A program made the translations under genes and the position numbers. A stretch of DNA of 30,953 bases from a virus, in the IMG/VR virus record IMGVR_UViG_3300048839_000337, positions 1 through 30,953 of that record, one strand, 5' to 3'. Shown one piece after another: positions 14,361 through 22,909 of the stretch (within the stretch, counting starts at the first letter, position 1; each line of letters opens with the position of its first letter). The notes under the pieces were generated by a model that was given only the letters and a program-made list of their open reading frames with translations, had not been told where the DNA came from and did no database searches.

Positions 14361-17300
14361 TCGATGGCCCTCTGCTCGAGCACGCTGGCCGCCCGCGCCT
14401 GCCTGTCGGTGGCCTGCGCCGTGCGCTCGGTGTTGTCCGCGACCTGCGACAGGCCGTCCTGTTGCACCCGCAGCGTGGCGGATGCGGTGGACTGCTGCCG
14501 CTCCATGCTGGCGGCGATCTGGTCCAGCAGCTCGATCATGGTCGAGAAGTCCTGCGCGTAGGCCGTGCTGCTGGCGTTGTAGCCCTGGCTGAGCTGCAGG
14601 AACCCGCCGACATGTTCCAGGAACAGGTCGGCGGCGGCCATGTCACCCGTGAGCGCCTGGCGGCCCAGGCCGGTGACGAAGTCCCGCTCGCTGGCGTACT
14701 TCAGCGCCGGGTTGCTGGGGTCCAGCGCGCCGCCGATCAGCTCGTTTTTCAGGTCGAGCATGCCGCGGCGCATTTCGTCCAGCGCGTCGATCAGGTCTTG
14801 CGTGCCGTCGATCTGGTCCTGCAGCAAGCGGTCCTGCTCTTGCATGTACGGATCGACGCCGCGGCGACTTTCTGTGATGCCCCGAAGACGCTGGTCCATG
14901 GCGTCGGCCATCGCAGCGCCGGCCTCGCGTATCTGGCGCTGCGCCTCATCCTTGACCATCCAGCCCGTGGCCCATAGACCGATTCGATCCCCGATGTTGC
15001 TGCCCGGGCGGTTCATGTTGGCGTTGTCGCGTTCATACGCGAGCCGCCAATCCTCGCCTTTGGCACCAGACTTGATCTGGGCGGAAACGTCTTCTATTTG
15101 TTTCAGCCACAGAAGCGCCGTGGCACCCTGCTTGATCTTGTCAGGCGTGATCGGCTCATTGGCCTTGGCCGCGGCAGCCGCCAGTCGCCCGGCGGCTTGC
15201 TCCTGTACCCGAGCCAGTTCCGCGGCTTCTGCTGCGGCGCTGGCCGTGTCTATGGCGGCCTGGGCCGCCGCGGCCTGAAGGTCGCGCAGCGCGGTAATCT
15301 GGTCGTACAGGGCGCGATTGCTCTCGTCCAGCGCCGCGCGCTCGATCTCGCGCATGGCGTTCGTGTCGCCCTGCAGGCGCAACAGTTCCATCTCCAGCCC
15401 GGCCCGCTCGCCGGCGATGGCCGTCATGGCCGCCGTGGCTGCCTGCTGGTCTTGCAGCGCCGTGATCTGGTCGTACAGCGCGCGGTTGCTTTCGTCCAGG
15501 GCCGCGCGCTCGATCTGGCGCAGGGCGACGGTATCGCCTTGCAGGGTCAACAGTTGCTGCTCCAGGCCCGCCCGCTCTTGTGCGATGCCGGCGGCGATGC
15601 GCGCTGCGTCGGCCAGCGATCCAGAGGCTTGTTCGATGACCGGATTCAACTCGGCAAAGACGCCCGACAGTTCCATCAGCACGCCGAACTGCTCTTGACC
15701 GGCGGCGCTGGTGAGGTCCAGGCTTTCGACAACGGCGCGGAAGGCGTCGCGGCTCTCCGGCAGCGCCAGCCCGACCTCAGACAGCGCGGCTGTCATCGCC
15801 GCGGTCTGCATCTCGACCTGTTCTGCCTCGTCGTAGAAATCCCGGAAGAACGAGCCCAGGCTGGAGCCCAGCGCATCCAGGCCACCGGCCGATTCGGCCA
15901 GGCTGTAGAGCGCGTCGCTGGACAGGCCGGCGATGTTCTCGAAGACGCCACCCAGCGGCCCGAACGAATCGCGCAGGTTGTCCAGGGCGGTGATGGTCGC
16001 TTCGATGGCGCTGGCCACCCCGGCCAGTTGCGTGAGGTCGGCGTCGGCGGCCAGGTTGTCGAGCTGATCCTGGGCCCAGCCCGGCAGGTCGAGCGCGTCG
16101 AGCTGCTCGCGCGTGACGCGCACCACGTCAGCCGTGAACGACTGCAGCCCGGTCCCGGCGTCGCTGCTGTACTTGGCGTAGTCCGTGCCGTTGCCGACAT
16201 ACCCGACCTGCTGGCCGCCACGCAAAAGCTGGTACTGGCCGATTGAGGCGTCGGTGTTGTCAGCCGCGAACCTGGCCGTGGCCGAGTACCCACCGCCGCC
16301 CAGGGCGTTGAGGATGCCCGTTGACGAGCCGACGAGGCCGCGCAACGCGGCGTCGGTGCCGCCGCTGTAGTTGTTCAGGATGGTGCTGCCGTCACCCCAC
16401 AGGGTCGACAGATCGGGCCCCGAGCCGCCCACCACCGAGCCCATGTGCGGCGTGCCGGACTTGTCCATGCTCTTGGCGATGGAGTAGATGGCGTAGGCGC
16501 CGGCAAGGTACGGCGCCACGGCGCCCAGGCCCATGCCCAGGCCGCCGGCCACGTTGCCGGCGCCGATCATGTTGCCGGCCCCGCTGAGCGCGGCCAGGCT
16601 GTTGCCGGCCATGGTGGCACTGGCACCCATGCCCAGCGTGGTGCCGAACGTGCCCAGCGCGCCGCCCAGGCCGCTGAGCATGGACAGCGACGACCCGCCG
16701 CCGGCGAAGGCACTGCCGCTGCCGCCCATGCCGAGCGCGCCGAGCGCGGCGTTGCCGATAGGCCTGGTGACCGCCTCGATCACCGGCTTCAGCACCATCG
16801 TGCGGACCAGGCTCGTGATGTACTCGGCGGCATCCTTGCCGCCGTCCATCAGCGCATCGGCCAGGCTCTGCCCGATCTGGTCGGCGGTGCGCTCCCACTC
16901 GGCCAGTTGCTTGGCGTTGAAGTCATCGGCAATCCGCTGCTTCTCGCGCTGTGCTTGTTCCCAGCGCTCCAGATCGTTTGCGATGATCTGCGCTTCGGCG
17001 GTGGCGGCCTGCCACTCCTGATCGATGATGCGTTCCACCATCGCGGCGTGATCGCGGGCGCGCGATGCGTAGCGCTCCAGGCGCGCCGCCTCAGCGGCGG
17101 ATTCGTTCTCGCCGAAATTGAACGTCAGCACGGAGAGCTTGCGCTGTTCTTCGGCGTGCTTGCGCACTTCCTCTGCTGTCCGCTGGTGCGCTGCGCTGCT
17201 GATCCTTGCGGCTTCGGCGGCCGCGGCGGCGGTTTTCTTTTCTGCGGCCTCAAGTGCAGCCAGGTCGCGCAGCGCATTGCCGGCCAACCCGCCGCCGCCC

Positions 17301-18331
17301 TCGTTGGCAGGCCGGCGGCCCTGCCCGTATTGCTGGATCTTCTCCAACTCCGCGCGGTAATCGGCGGCGGCGTTCTTCATGGCGTCGAAGTCGCGCAGCG
17401 TCTTCTGCGCCGACGCGCGCTTGAGTGCCTCCAGCAGGCCACCATCGAACGGCTTTTCGAGCACGGCCCGCGCCTCGGCAGCCTTGTCTCTCATACGCCC
17501 CAGGTCGGCCTCCACGCCGGCCAGCGCGCCACGTATGGCGCTGGTGTTGATGGCGTCACCAAGACCCGCGAAAAAGTCGCCGTCGTTGCGGTTTATGGCG
17601 GCGAACAGATCGTTCACTGCCGACACCAGCGGCCCGGCGATTTGCCGCGCCAGGTCGCCGGCATTCGTTGAGAGCAGCGCCAAATTCTTGTTGAACTGCT
17701 CAGCCTCTTCCGTCATTCTGGCCGTCGTCGCAGCCGCTTCGTCTGTCGATTCAGCGTAGTCCTTCAGCAGCGGGGCGATGTCTCGCGCCGATCTTCCTGT
17801 GAGAGCAAGGATGTAGTGACCCTTGGTAGCGTTGTCCGTGAAGTTTTGCAGAGCCTTGCCAAGCTCCCGAAACTGCACCACGGGATCCAGTTTCTTGAGC
17901 TTGTCTACCTCAAGCCCAAGCTCGCGCAACGCGATGCTGGCTGTGTTCTTTCCGTCGACGCTGCTGATCGCCTGGTTGAGTTTGATGAGCGCCGTGCCGA
18001 CGGTCTCAATGCCGCCACCGTTCAGGCGCGCGACTCTTTCCAGTTTTGCGATCTCTGTGATGGACGCGCCAGTGGCGTCCTTAAGATCGTTCATCGCGTC
18101 CATCGCGTCGACGGCGCCCTTGATCCATCGCGCGAACCCGGCCACGGTCGCGGCGCCACCGACGACGCCGGCCATGCTCTTGAGCTGACCCACAAGATTT
18201 GCGCTGGCTGAGTTGGCGGCTTTTGCGGCTATCCCGACATCGGTGACGTTCTTCGCCACCGCCTTCATCGCCGTGGCGGCCTGGCCCGAGCCTTCGACCG
18301 CGATCTTGATGCCGATGGTCTGCGTGCTCAT
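14357..18331 (-). CDS. tape measure protein
   Basis: 1324 aa, the longest gene, ATG at 18331 sharing ATGA with the T-type chaperone frame. The N-terminal 250 residues (MSTQTIGIKIAVEGSGQAAT, then VADxxIAAKA-like helices and AINRNDGDFFAGLGDAI) and long coiled-coil, Gln/Ala-rich helices match phage lambda-H-like tape measures. A Gly/Ala-rich hydrophobic region around residues 520-620 is the predicted membrane-active part. A 56-residue block (ERAGLEQQLLTLQGDTVALR onward) is repeated once around residues 920-1030. Protein length sets tail length, so a tail well over 100 nm is expected by the usual proportionality. No muramidase motif seen. Confidence 0.93.
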   Translation of the reverse strand: MSTQTIGIKIAVEGSGQAATAMKAVAKNVTDVGIAAKAANSASANLVGQLKSMAGVVGGAATVAGFARWIKGAVDAMDAMNDLKDATGASITEIAKLERVARLNGGGIETVGTALIKLNQAISSVDGKNTASIALRELGLEVDKLKKLDPVVQFRELGKALQNFTDNATKGHYILALTGRSARDIAPLLKDYAESTDEAAATTARMTEEAEQFNKNLALLSTNAGDLARQIAGPLVSAVNDLFAAINRNDGDFFAGLGDAINTSAIRGALAGVEADLGRMRDKAAEARAVLEKPFDGGLLEALKRASAQKTLRDFDAMKNAAADYRAELEKIQQYGQGRRPANEGGGGLAGNALRDLAALEAAEKKTAAAAAEAARISSAAHQRTAEEVRKHAEEQRKLSVLTFNFGENESAAEAARLERYASRARDHAAMVERIIDQEWQAATAEAQIIANDLERWEQAQREKQRIADDFNAKQLAEWERTADQIGQSLADALMDGGKDAAEYITSLVRTMVLKPVIEAVTRPIGNAALGALGMGGSGSAFAGGGSSLSMLSGLGGALGTFGTTLGMGASATMAGNSLAALSGAGNMIGAGNVAGGLGMGLGAVAPYLAGAYAIYSIAKSMDKSGTPHMGSVVGGSGPDLSTLWGDGSTILNNYSGGTDAALRGLVGSSTGILNALGGGGYSATARFAADNTDASIGQYQLLRGGQQVGYVGNGTDYAKYSSDAGTGLQSFTADVVRVTREQLDALDLPGWAQDQLDNLAADADLTQLAGVASAIEATITALDNLRDSFGPLGGVFENIAGLSSDALYSLAESAGGLDALGSSLGSFFRDFYDEAEQVEMQTAAMTAALSEVGLALPESRDAFRAVVESLDLTSAAGQEQFGVLMELSGVFAELNPVIEQASGSLADAARIAAGIAQERAGLEQQLLTLQGDTVALRQIERAALDESNRALYDQITALQDQQAATAAMTAIAGERAGLEMELLRLQGDTNAMREIERAALDESNRALYDQITALRDLQAAAAQAAIDTASAAAEAAELARVQEQAAGRLAAAAAKANEPITPDKIKQGATALLWLKQIEDVSAQIKSGAKGEDWRLAYERDNANMNRPGSNIGDRIGLWATGWMVKDEAQRQIREAGAAMADAMDQRLRGITESRRGVDPYMQEQDRLLQDQIDGTQDLIDALDEMRRGMLDLKNELIGGALDPSNPALKYASERDFVTGLGRQALTGDMAAADLFLEHVGGFLQLSQGYNASSTAYAQDFSTMIELLDQIAASMERQQSTASATLRVQQDGLSQVADNTERTAQATDRQARAASVLEQRAIE
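15285..15610. repeat. 168-bp imperfect tandem repeat in the tape measure gene
   Basis: A segment around 15297 recurs at 15465, a period of 168 bp or 56 codons; the core reading IERAALDESNRALYDQITAL is identical at protein level in both copies while the DNA differs at scattered third positions. An older in-frame duplication that lengthens the measure. Confidence 0.8.
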
Positions 18332-18693
18332 GCCCGCGCCTCCGCGCGCTTCTCGGCAAAGACCTTCAGCGCGGCCCGTTCCATGGTGCGCAGGTAGCCG
18401 ATGGTTGTGGAGTCACGCCGCAGCGGGTTGTGCGACATGCGCATGTAGGCTTCAACGGCGCCGTAGTCCATGCCCGTGGGGCCCGCAAAGCCGATGCGCC
18501 ACTGCGTCTGCACTTCCTGCCACAGCCCGAACAAGGGCACGCACTCGGGGAGCAAGTGGAACGCCGGCACGTCCTTGTCTTGCGGCGCCTCGGGTTGGAC
18601 GCCGAACGCGGCCCAGGCGGCGGCCAGATCGGCGGCCTCGGCTGATGCCCGGGCGTCCGCTTCGTCTTCCGACATGAGTTCGCCCAGGGCCAT
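18328..18693 (-). CDS. T part of tail assembly chaperone (DUF1799-like)
   Basis: This frame ends at 18328 and overlaps the tape measure start (ATGA). A start at 18693 (MALGELMSEDEADARASAEA) gives 121 aa, but the frame stays open upstream and is entered naturally by the -1 frameshift from the G gene, giving a 241-aa fusion. The C-terminal half, VPLFGLWQEVQTQWRIGFAG then MDYGAVEAYMRM, is the DUF1799 pattern, the usual partner of tail assembly chaperones before the tape measure. It would help load tube subunits on the tape measure. Separate initiation at 18693 has only a weak GGAAG site. Confidence 0.8.
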   Translation of the reverse strand: MALGELMSEDEADARASAEAADLAAAWAAFGVQPEAPQDKDVPAFHLLPECVPLFGLWQEVQTQWRIGFAGPTGMDYGAVEAYMRMSHNPLRRDSTTIGYLRTMERAALKVFAEKRAEARA

Positions 18694-18701
18694 GAGGCGT
18701 G

Positions 18702-19052
18702 CTACTTCCGCAAGTTTTTTTCCTTCCCCTTCGCGCCGCAGTGCTGCACGTAGCTGGTGACAGCCAGCGCAGCGACGCCAGGGAAGTTGAGCAGCGCCTC
18801 GCGCGTTTCGTCGCCGAACTCCAGCGCGGCGCCCGACTCGTCTTGCACGTTGCGCCAGCCGGTCACGCGCGCGCGCATGAACTCCTTCAGGTCCACGTCG
18901 CCGTCTTCGTTCGCCCTCAGGTCGGCCTGGATCTCGTCCGACGTGCTGCGCTTGCACAGCAGGTCGAACGAGATCGGCGTCTCCTTGCCTTCGACGAAGA
19001 CGACGCCGGCCACAGGGACGACAAGCGTGTCGGAAACGATGAGTTTGAACAT
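18702..19052 (-). CDS. tail assembly chaperone G-type protein
   Basis: 116 aa, ATG at 19052, five bases after the tail tube stop. Sequence MFKLIVSDTLVVPVAGVVFV, then FDLLCKRSTSDEIQADLRAN and GWRNVQDESGAALEFGDETREALLN: the pattern of small phage tail assembly chaperones. It stops at TAG 18702, just after a slippery heptamer at 18714-18720. Position between tube and tape measure, size and frameshift match lambda gpG. The un-shifted product should be in excess over the fusion. Confidence 0.85.
   Translation of the reverse strand: MFKLIVSDTLVVPVAGVVFVEGKETPISFDLLCKRSTSDEIQADLRANEDGDVDLKEFMRARVTGWRNVQDESGAALEFGDETREALLNFPGVAALAVTSYVQHCGAKGKEKNLRK
18714..18720 (-). promoter_or_regulatory. -1 programmed frameshift heptamer A AAA AAC
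   Basis: In the G frame the codons are GAA AAA AAC TTG; the heptamer is A AAA AAC, the classic X XXY YYZ form, inside a run of seven A (18715-18721). Slipping back one base gives K-K-L-A-E-V-A-R-L and joins the downstream DUF1799 frame without a stop, while the zero frame ends four codons later. The join makes a 113 + 128-residue fusion. I see no obvious strong pseudoknot by eye, but GC-rich sequence follows. Confidence 0.85.
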
Positions 19053-19056
19053 GCGG

Positions 19057-20037
19057 TCAGGCGTAGCTGGAGATGATGCGGACTTCGTCGTTGCCGGTGG
19101 ACGACGGCATCACGCGCATGTCGAAGCCGACCATGCGCTTGCCGTTGACGTCGACCTTGGTCGGGTTGATCAGCTGCACGCTCGGCAGCCACAGGCCCAC
19201 CTTGTAGTTGGCCACCGTGCCGTGCAGCACGCCCACGCTCTGCAGCGTGCCGGCCTCCACGGCGGTGAGCAACGTCACTTCTTGCGCCGCGGTCAGGTCG
19301 AGCACGCACTTGCCGGTGGCCGCGCGGTCGGTCAGGTCGACCGTCTCGCCGCCGAGCAGCGCCGTGAAGTTGACGCTGTTGCCCAGGTCGACCTCGATGC
19401 CCTGCGACGGGTACACCGTTCCGCCCACGAACGCCGGCGCCAGCGTGGTGCTGTGCGTGGCGCCGAAGGTCAGGTCGCCCGTGTTCGCGTCGGTGATCAC
19501 CTGCGGCTGCTTGAACCCGGTGAGCGTGGCCGCCGGGTTGGACGCGGCGGTGGCGGCGACGTGGAGGCCGGTGAAGCGGAACGACAGCACCGGAATCTCG
19601 CCCACGCGCATGTTCACCGCCACGTTGCCGCGGCAGCCGTTGGCCTCGTGCAGCACGCCGTCGTCGTACCAGTAGATGGTGGCCGACGGAAAAGCGGTGC
19701 TGATCGGCGTGTAGTCGGCGCGGACCACGGCGGTGAGCGTCTGCGCGAACCCGCACGGCAACAGGGCGGCGGCCCAGGCCGGCGCCGTGGCGACGGTGCC
19801 CGCGCCGGCGAATTCGATGTCGAACCCCAGCTCGATGTACTTGGTGCCGAGCAGCTGCTCCGAAGCGCCCAGGTACGAGCGGATCAAATTGCGGTCGACG
19901 TTCTGCGGCACGATCGGCGTGATGCTGAGGTTGCTGACCTGCATCGCGTCGGTGCCGCCTACCGGCGTGGGGTCTGTGCCGTAGCCGCTTTCGGCCTTGA
20001 GCAGCATGACGGTGTTTCTGACGAGGCGGTTGGCCAT
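19057..20037 (-). CDS. major tail tube protein
   Basis: 326 aa, ATG at 20037. Opening MANRLVRNTVMLLKAESGYG, then IELGFDIEFAGAGTVATAPA and WAAALLPCGFAQTL are the pattern of siphophage tail tube proteins of the Pseudomonas/Burkholderia type; the C-terminal part (KVDVNGKRMVGFDMRVMPSS) is the usual ending. The order terminator - tube - G/GT - tape measure is the standard siphophage order. The C-terminal half contains an added beta region common to tube subunits with surface decorations. Confidence 0.85.
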   Translation of the reverse strand: MANRLVRNTVMLLKAESGYGTDPTPVGGTDAMQVSNLSITPIVPQNVDRNLIRSYLGASEQLLGTKYIELGFDIEFAGAGTVATAPAWAAALLPCGFAQTLTAVVRADYTPISTAFPSATIYWYDDGVLHEANGCRGNVAVNMRVGEIPVLSFRFTGLHVAATAASNPAATLTGFKQPQVITDANTGDLTFGATHSTTLAPAFVGGTVYPSQGIEVDLGNSVNFTALLGGETVDLTDRAATGKCVLDLTAAQEVTLLTAVEAGTLQSVGVLHGTVANYKVGLWLPSVQLINPTKVDVNGKRMVGFDMRVMPSSTGNDEVRIISSYA

Positions 20038-20040
20038 GAT

Positions 20041-20211
20041 TTACTCCAGCGTTTCGGGGTCGGTGGGCTCGGCGGCAGGCCACTGCAGGCCGGCGGCGGC
20101 GGCGGTTTCTGCATCGGCAGGCGTCAGGCCGCCGTCGGGGTCGCGCAGCCAGCGCCCGCCGCACGGCGGGTTCACGTCTGCGCCTTCGATGGGTGGAATG
20201 CGTGTGTTCAT
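20041..20211 (-). CDS. 56-aa phage protein between tail terminator and tube
   Basis: An ORF from ATG at 20211 to TAA at 20041. It shares ATGA with the tail terminator stop and ends 3 bases before the tube ATG, so it exactly fills the gap. The sequence begins MNTRIPPIEGADVNPPCGGR then WLRDPDGGLTPADAETAAAA and ends TDPETLE. It is Pro-rich with an acidic Ala-rich tail. Small proteins of this shape occur at this place in related prophages; function unknown. Tight coupling is the main evidence. Confidence 0.75.
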   Translation of the reverse strand: MNTRIPPIEGADVNPPCGGRWLRDPDGGLTPADAETAAAAGLQWPAAEPTDPETLE

Positions 20212-20654
20212 GTCGCCAGCGTCAGGCTGTCGTTGGTGGTGGCCAGCTGCACGTTCACGGCCAGCAGCACGCTGGCCACGGGTGTTGCGCCCTCCTCGAC
20301 GGCATAGCGGATGGACGGGTCCAGCATCCAGGCGGCCACGCCGGTCGGCGGCGCCACGTCGTAGAAGCGCTCGTAGACCTTTTCGAGCAGCGGGTCGGCG
20401 GCCGCCACGGCGTCGACCGTGGCACTGCCACGGGCGCGGATTTCGATGCCGTAGACCACCTCCCAGCGCACCGGGTGGCTGCTGAGCTGCTGGCCAATGC
20501 TGCGGGCGCCTTGGATGATCACCACGATGTCGCTGGCGTGCTCTTCCGGCATCGGCCGCTCGCGGCCGGCGACGACGCGCGTGCCGACGATGGCCGGCGC
20601 CGCCTTCAGCGCCGTGACGATGGCGTCCTGCACGGTCTTGAAGGCGGTGGTCAT
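20208..20654 (-). CDS. tail terminator / minor tail protein U-like
   Basis: 148 aa, ATG at 20654 sharing ATGA with the upstream stop. MTTAFKTVQDAIVTALKAAP opens with the amphipathic helix typical of tail terminator proteins; ARSIGQQLSSHPVRWEVVYG and GSATVDAVAAADPLLEKVYE follow the family pattern with a beta sheet and a conserved helix. It caps the tube at the connector end. The place upstream of the tube gene fits. Confidence 0.75.
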   Translation of the reverse strand: MTTAFKTVQDAIVTALKAAPAIVGTRVVAGRERPMPEEHASDIVVIIQGARSIGQQLSSHPVRWEVVYGIEIRARGSATVDAVAAADPLLEKVYERFYDVAPPTGVAAWMLDPSIRYAVEEGATPVASVLLAVNVQLATTNDSLTLAT

Positions 20655-20965
20655 GCCGTCCTCGTGAGCATGAGCAGCGTCAGGCCGGTGCCGTCCGGGA
20701 TGGCCTCGCGCACCTCGAACGTGCCGGCCGGGATCACCAGCTCGGCGCCGAGCACGTAGTGCATGACGTCGTCGCTGTCGATTTGCGCCTGCGGCATGGC
20801 CACCATCACGCCGTCGCGTTCGGCCACGGGTTCGTCGAAGATCACGCGCACAGGCACTTCCGCGAACGGCATGGGGTCACCAGGCCATGCGGTCGTGCTC
20901 TGCTGCGCAAGCGTGCCGTCGACGCCGAAGTCGGCGAAGAAAACGGAACGGTCCTCGGTGAACAT
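20651..20965 (-). CDS. head-tail joining protein (lambda FII-like)
   Basis: 104 aa, ATG at 20965; the 73-bp gap upstream to the capsid gene has no gene. MFTEDRSVFFADFGVDGTLA and IFDEPVAERDGVMVAMPQAQ (in pattern) and TFEVREAIPDGTGLTLLMLT match small beta-barrel phage joining proteins of the FII group: 'FADFGV' opening and a late RE---DG strand. It bridges the head connector to the tail. Confidence 0.75.
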   Translation of the reverse strand: MFTEDRSVFFADFGVDGTLAQQSTTAWPGDPMPFAEVPVRVIFDEPVAERDGVMVAMPQAQIDSDDVMHYVLGAELVIPAGTFEVREAIPDGTGLTLLMLTRTA

Positions 20966-21038
20966 GGCGGCGGGCGTCTCTTGCTGGTTGACGCCAGCCT
21001 GCGCGGGTTGGCTCAGGCCGGCATTGCGGCGGTGGTAG

Positions 21039-21980
21039 TCAGGTGAAGGTGGCCAGGCAGGCGCGCTGCCAGTATCCGTATCCGACGTTTCGGATCGCCT
21101 TGACGCCGTAGCGGTGGCGCTGCTCGTTGAATTCGAGCTCGCTGCCCTCGGCGATGGCGGACACCGTGACCCCTTCTTCTTCCTGCCGGATCAGCGCACG
21201 GGTTTCGCAGTCGGTGCGGAAGGTGGCGAACTTGGTCGTCCAGGTGAGCCGCGGGTTGATGGCCAGGCTGATCTGGAAGCCGCCCAGCGACCCCATCGTG
21301 AGGATGCGGTTGGTGCGGCTGGTGGAGGCGTCGACGATGATCTCGCTGCCGATGGCGGCCGCGGCGGCCGACATGAACGGCACCGGCACCATGACGGTGA
21401 ACGCGCGGGCGTTTTCGTTCATGGGCTCGCCCTGGTCGTCCTTGAAGCCCATGATGGTCTCGATGGTCTTCAGGATGCCGGTCTCCATCTCGCCGCCGGT
21501 CGGAGCGGTGGTGGTGGTGATGTCCACCGAAATGTCGTTGCTGAGCGTGCCGCTGTCGCCCTCGCTGTGGTCGGTGTCGAAGAACGCCTGGCCGTCGTAG
21601 CACAGCGCCGACTCGCCGGCGATGAGCAGCGTGCTGAGCAACGAGGCCCAGTGCGCATTTGTGCGCTGCGCCAGTTCGCGCACGCGGACCATGACCTGGC
21701 CGGTCTTGTCGCGGCGGATCTCGTCGACCAGCACCTCGAGCGTGCCTTCGTAGGTCTTGTTGACGATGGTCAAGCCGTTTTCGCGGAAGCCCTTGGCATG
21801 GCGGGAGCCGATCCACTCGCGCATGGCGGGCGCCATGCCCAGCCACTTGTAGGTCTCGGACTCCTGGTTGCTCTCGAACAGGTTCGAGGTGCCTGCAATC
21901 CAGGACTGCCCCGCATCCTGCTCGAGGGCTGCGTAGAACTCGCCGATGATGGCTCGGCTGGAGAGAGTGGCGGCGCCCAT
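21039..21980 (-). CDS. major capsid protein, Mu gpT-like
   Basis: 313 aa, ATG at 21980. It shows the Mu-like gpT family pattern: ESETYKWLGMAPAMREWIGS (about 41-60), RENGLTIVNKTYEGTLEVLV, RRDKTGQVMVRVRELAQRTN, then YDGQAFFDTDHSEGDSG (about 127-143). A C-terminal region with LTWTTKFATFRTDCETRALI and RHRYGVKAIRNVGYGYWQRA ends the protein. HK97-fold shell subunit. The combination of a Mu-type capsid with lambda-type portal and terminase is a mosaic known in several prophages. Confidence 0.9.
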   Translation of the reverse strand: MGAATLSSRAIIGEFYAALEQDAGQSWIAGTSNLFESNQESETYKWLGMAPAMREWIGSRHAKGFRENGLTIVNKTYEGTLEVLVDEIRRDKTGQVMVRVRELAQRTNAHWASLLSTLLIAGESALCYDGQAFFDTDHSEGDSGTLSNDISVDITTTTAPTGGEMETGILKTIETIMGFKDDQGEPMNENARAFTVMVPVPFMSAAAAAIGSEIIVDASTSRTNRILTMGSLGGFQISLAINPRLTWTTKFATFRTDCETRALIRQEEEGVTVSAIAEGSELEFNEQRHRYGVKAIRNVGYGYWQRACLATFT

Positions 21981-21989
21981 GTCGGCTCC

Positions 21990-22415
21990 TTACAGGCTAC
22001 GGAACGGAAGGGCCTCGAACTCGACTTCGCAGGTCGTGCCGCTGATCCAGCGGGAAACCTTGCCGATGGCCGTGTTGGAGGTCGAGGTCAGGGTGAAGGT
22101 GTCGTCGTCGGAGGCGTAGACCGTCTCGCTGACGTCGGCAGCGCTGGTGGCGCCGACTACCGACAGCACCACGCAGCCGCGCGAGCGCAGCTTGACGTTC
22201 TTGGCGCTTGCGGCGCCGGCAGAGTTGTCGCACTGGCGCAAGGCGAAGCCCAGGAACGGGTCGGCTGCGGCCAGCGGTCGCGCAAGGCCAGACGCGTTGT
22301 CGCCGACGGCTGCGCCTTCGTAGATGATGTCGCTGGCGATGACCGGCAGTTCGTTGGTCACCTCGTAGGGGCGCACGGGGAAGGTGCGCGGCTTGTCTGC
22401 TGCGAGAGTCGTCAT
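21990..22415 (-). CDS. capsid decoration protein (DUF2190-like)
   Basis: 141 aa, ATG at 22415 two bases after the protease stop. MTTLAADKPRTFPVRPYEVT then PVIASDIIYEGAAVGDNASG, LRQCDNSAGAASAKNVKLRS and VGATSAADVSETVYASDDDT: a small beta-rich protein with the parameter-like pattern of DUF2190/cement proteins next to capsid genes. It would stabilise the expanded shell. The place between protease and capsid matches lambda D. Confidence 0.78.
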   Translation of the reverse strand: MTTLAADKPRTFPVRPYEVTNELPVIASDIIYEGAAVGDNASGLARPLAAADPFLGFALRQCDNSAGAASAKNVKLRSRGCVVLSVVGATSAADVSETVYASDDDTFTLTSTSNTAIGKVSRWISGTTCEVEFEALPFRSL

Positions 22416-22417
22416 GG

Positions 22418-22909
22418 TCAGGCTTCCTTACGGCTGTAGATGCGCGCGGAGCCGCGGGAGGCGGCGGTCTTGTAGGCGGTGTAAGCGCCCAGGCTGGAGA
22501 ACTCGGCGCGCAGAGCCGGGTTCTTGTCCCAGGTGGCCTTGCAGCGCTCGGCCAGCGGCAGCGATTCGTCTTCCGAGGCATCGGCGCCGGCGCGGTCGGC
22601 CGGCGCGGCGACCGGCTTGACAGGCGCCGGGGCGTCGGCGGCGAGTTGCGCCGCAGCGGTGCCGCGCAGCTTGCGCTCGGCCTGCAACACGGCAACGGCG
22701 GCCTCGGGGCCGGTGGTCTTGCCGTCGAAGGCCAGTTGCGCGATGAGTGCATCGTGGCCCGGCATGCCCTGGGCGAAGACGGCCTGGATGCGCTGACGCT
22801 CGGCGCCGGCGGCCTCTTCGCGCGCAGCGGCCAGCGCGTCGGCGTGGGTCGCGGCCTGGGCGGTGAGCTCGGCCACCTTGGTGGTGAGCTGTTCGAGATT
22901 GAGTTGCAT
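22418..22909 (-). CDS. nested scaffold protein start inside the protease gene
   Basis: 163 aa from ATG at 22909 (MQLNLEQLTTKVAELTAQAA), same frame as the protease. GGAG lies 8 bases upstream. The product is a coiled-coil scaffold with a C-terminal domain. This repeats the lambda C/Nu3 arrangement, where a scaffold starts within the protease gene. Use of the internal start is inferred. Confidence 0.5.
   Translation of the reverse strand: MQLNLEQLTTKVAELTAQAATHADALAAAREEAAGAERQRIQAVFAQGMPGHDALIAQLAFDGKTTGPEAAVAVLQAERKLRGTAAAQLAADAPAPVKPVAAPADRAGADASEDESLPLAERCKATWDKNPALRAEFSSLGAYTAYKTAASRGSARIYSRKEA

Noticed and set aside
12768-14561. 597-aa plus-strand open frame
   Set aside because: Antisense shadow of the hub-like protein, low-complexity Gly/His/Ala composition, no ribosome site.
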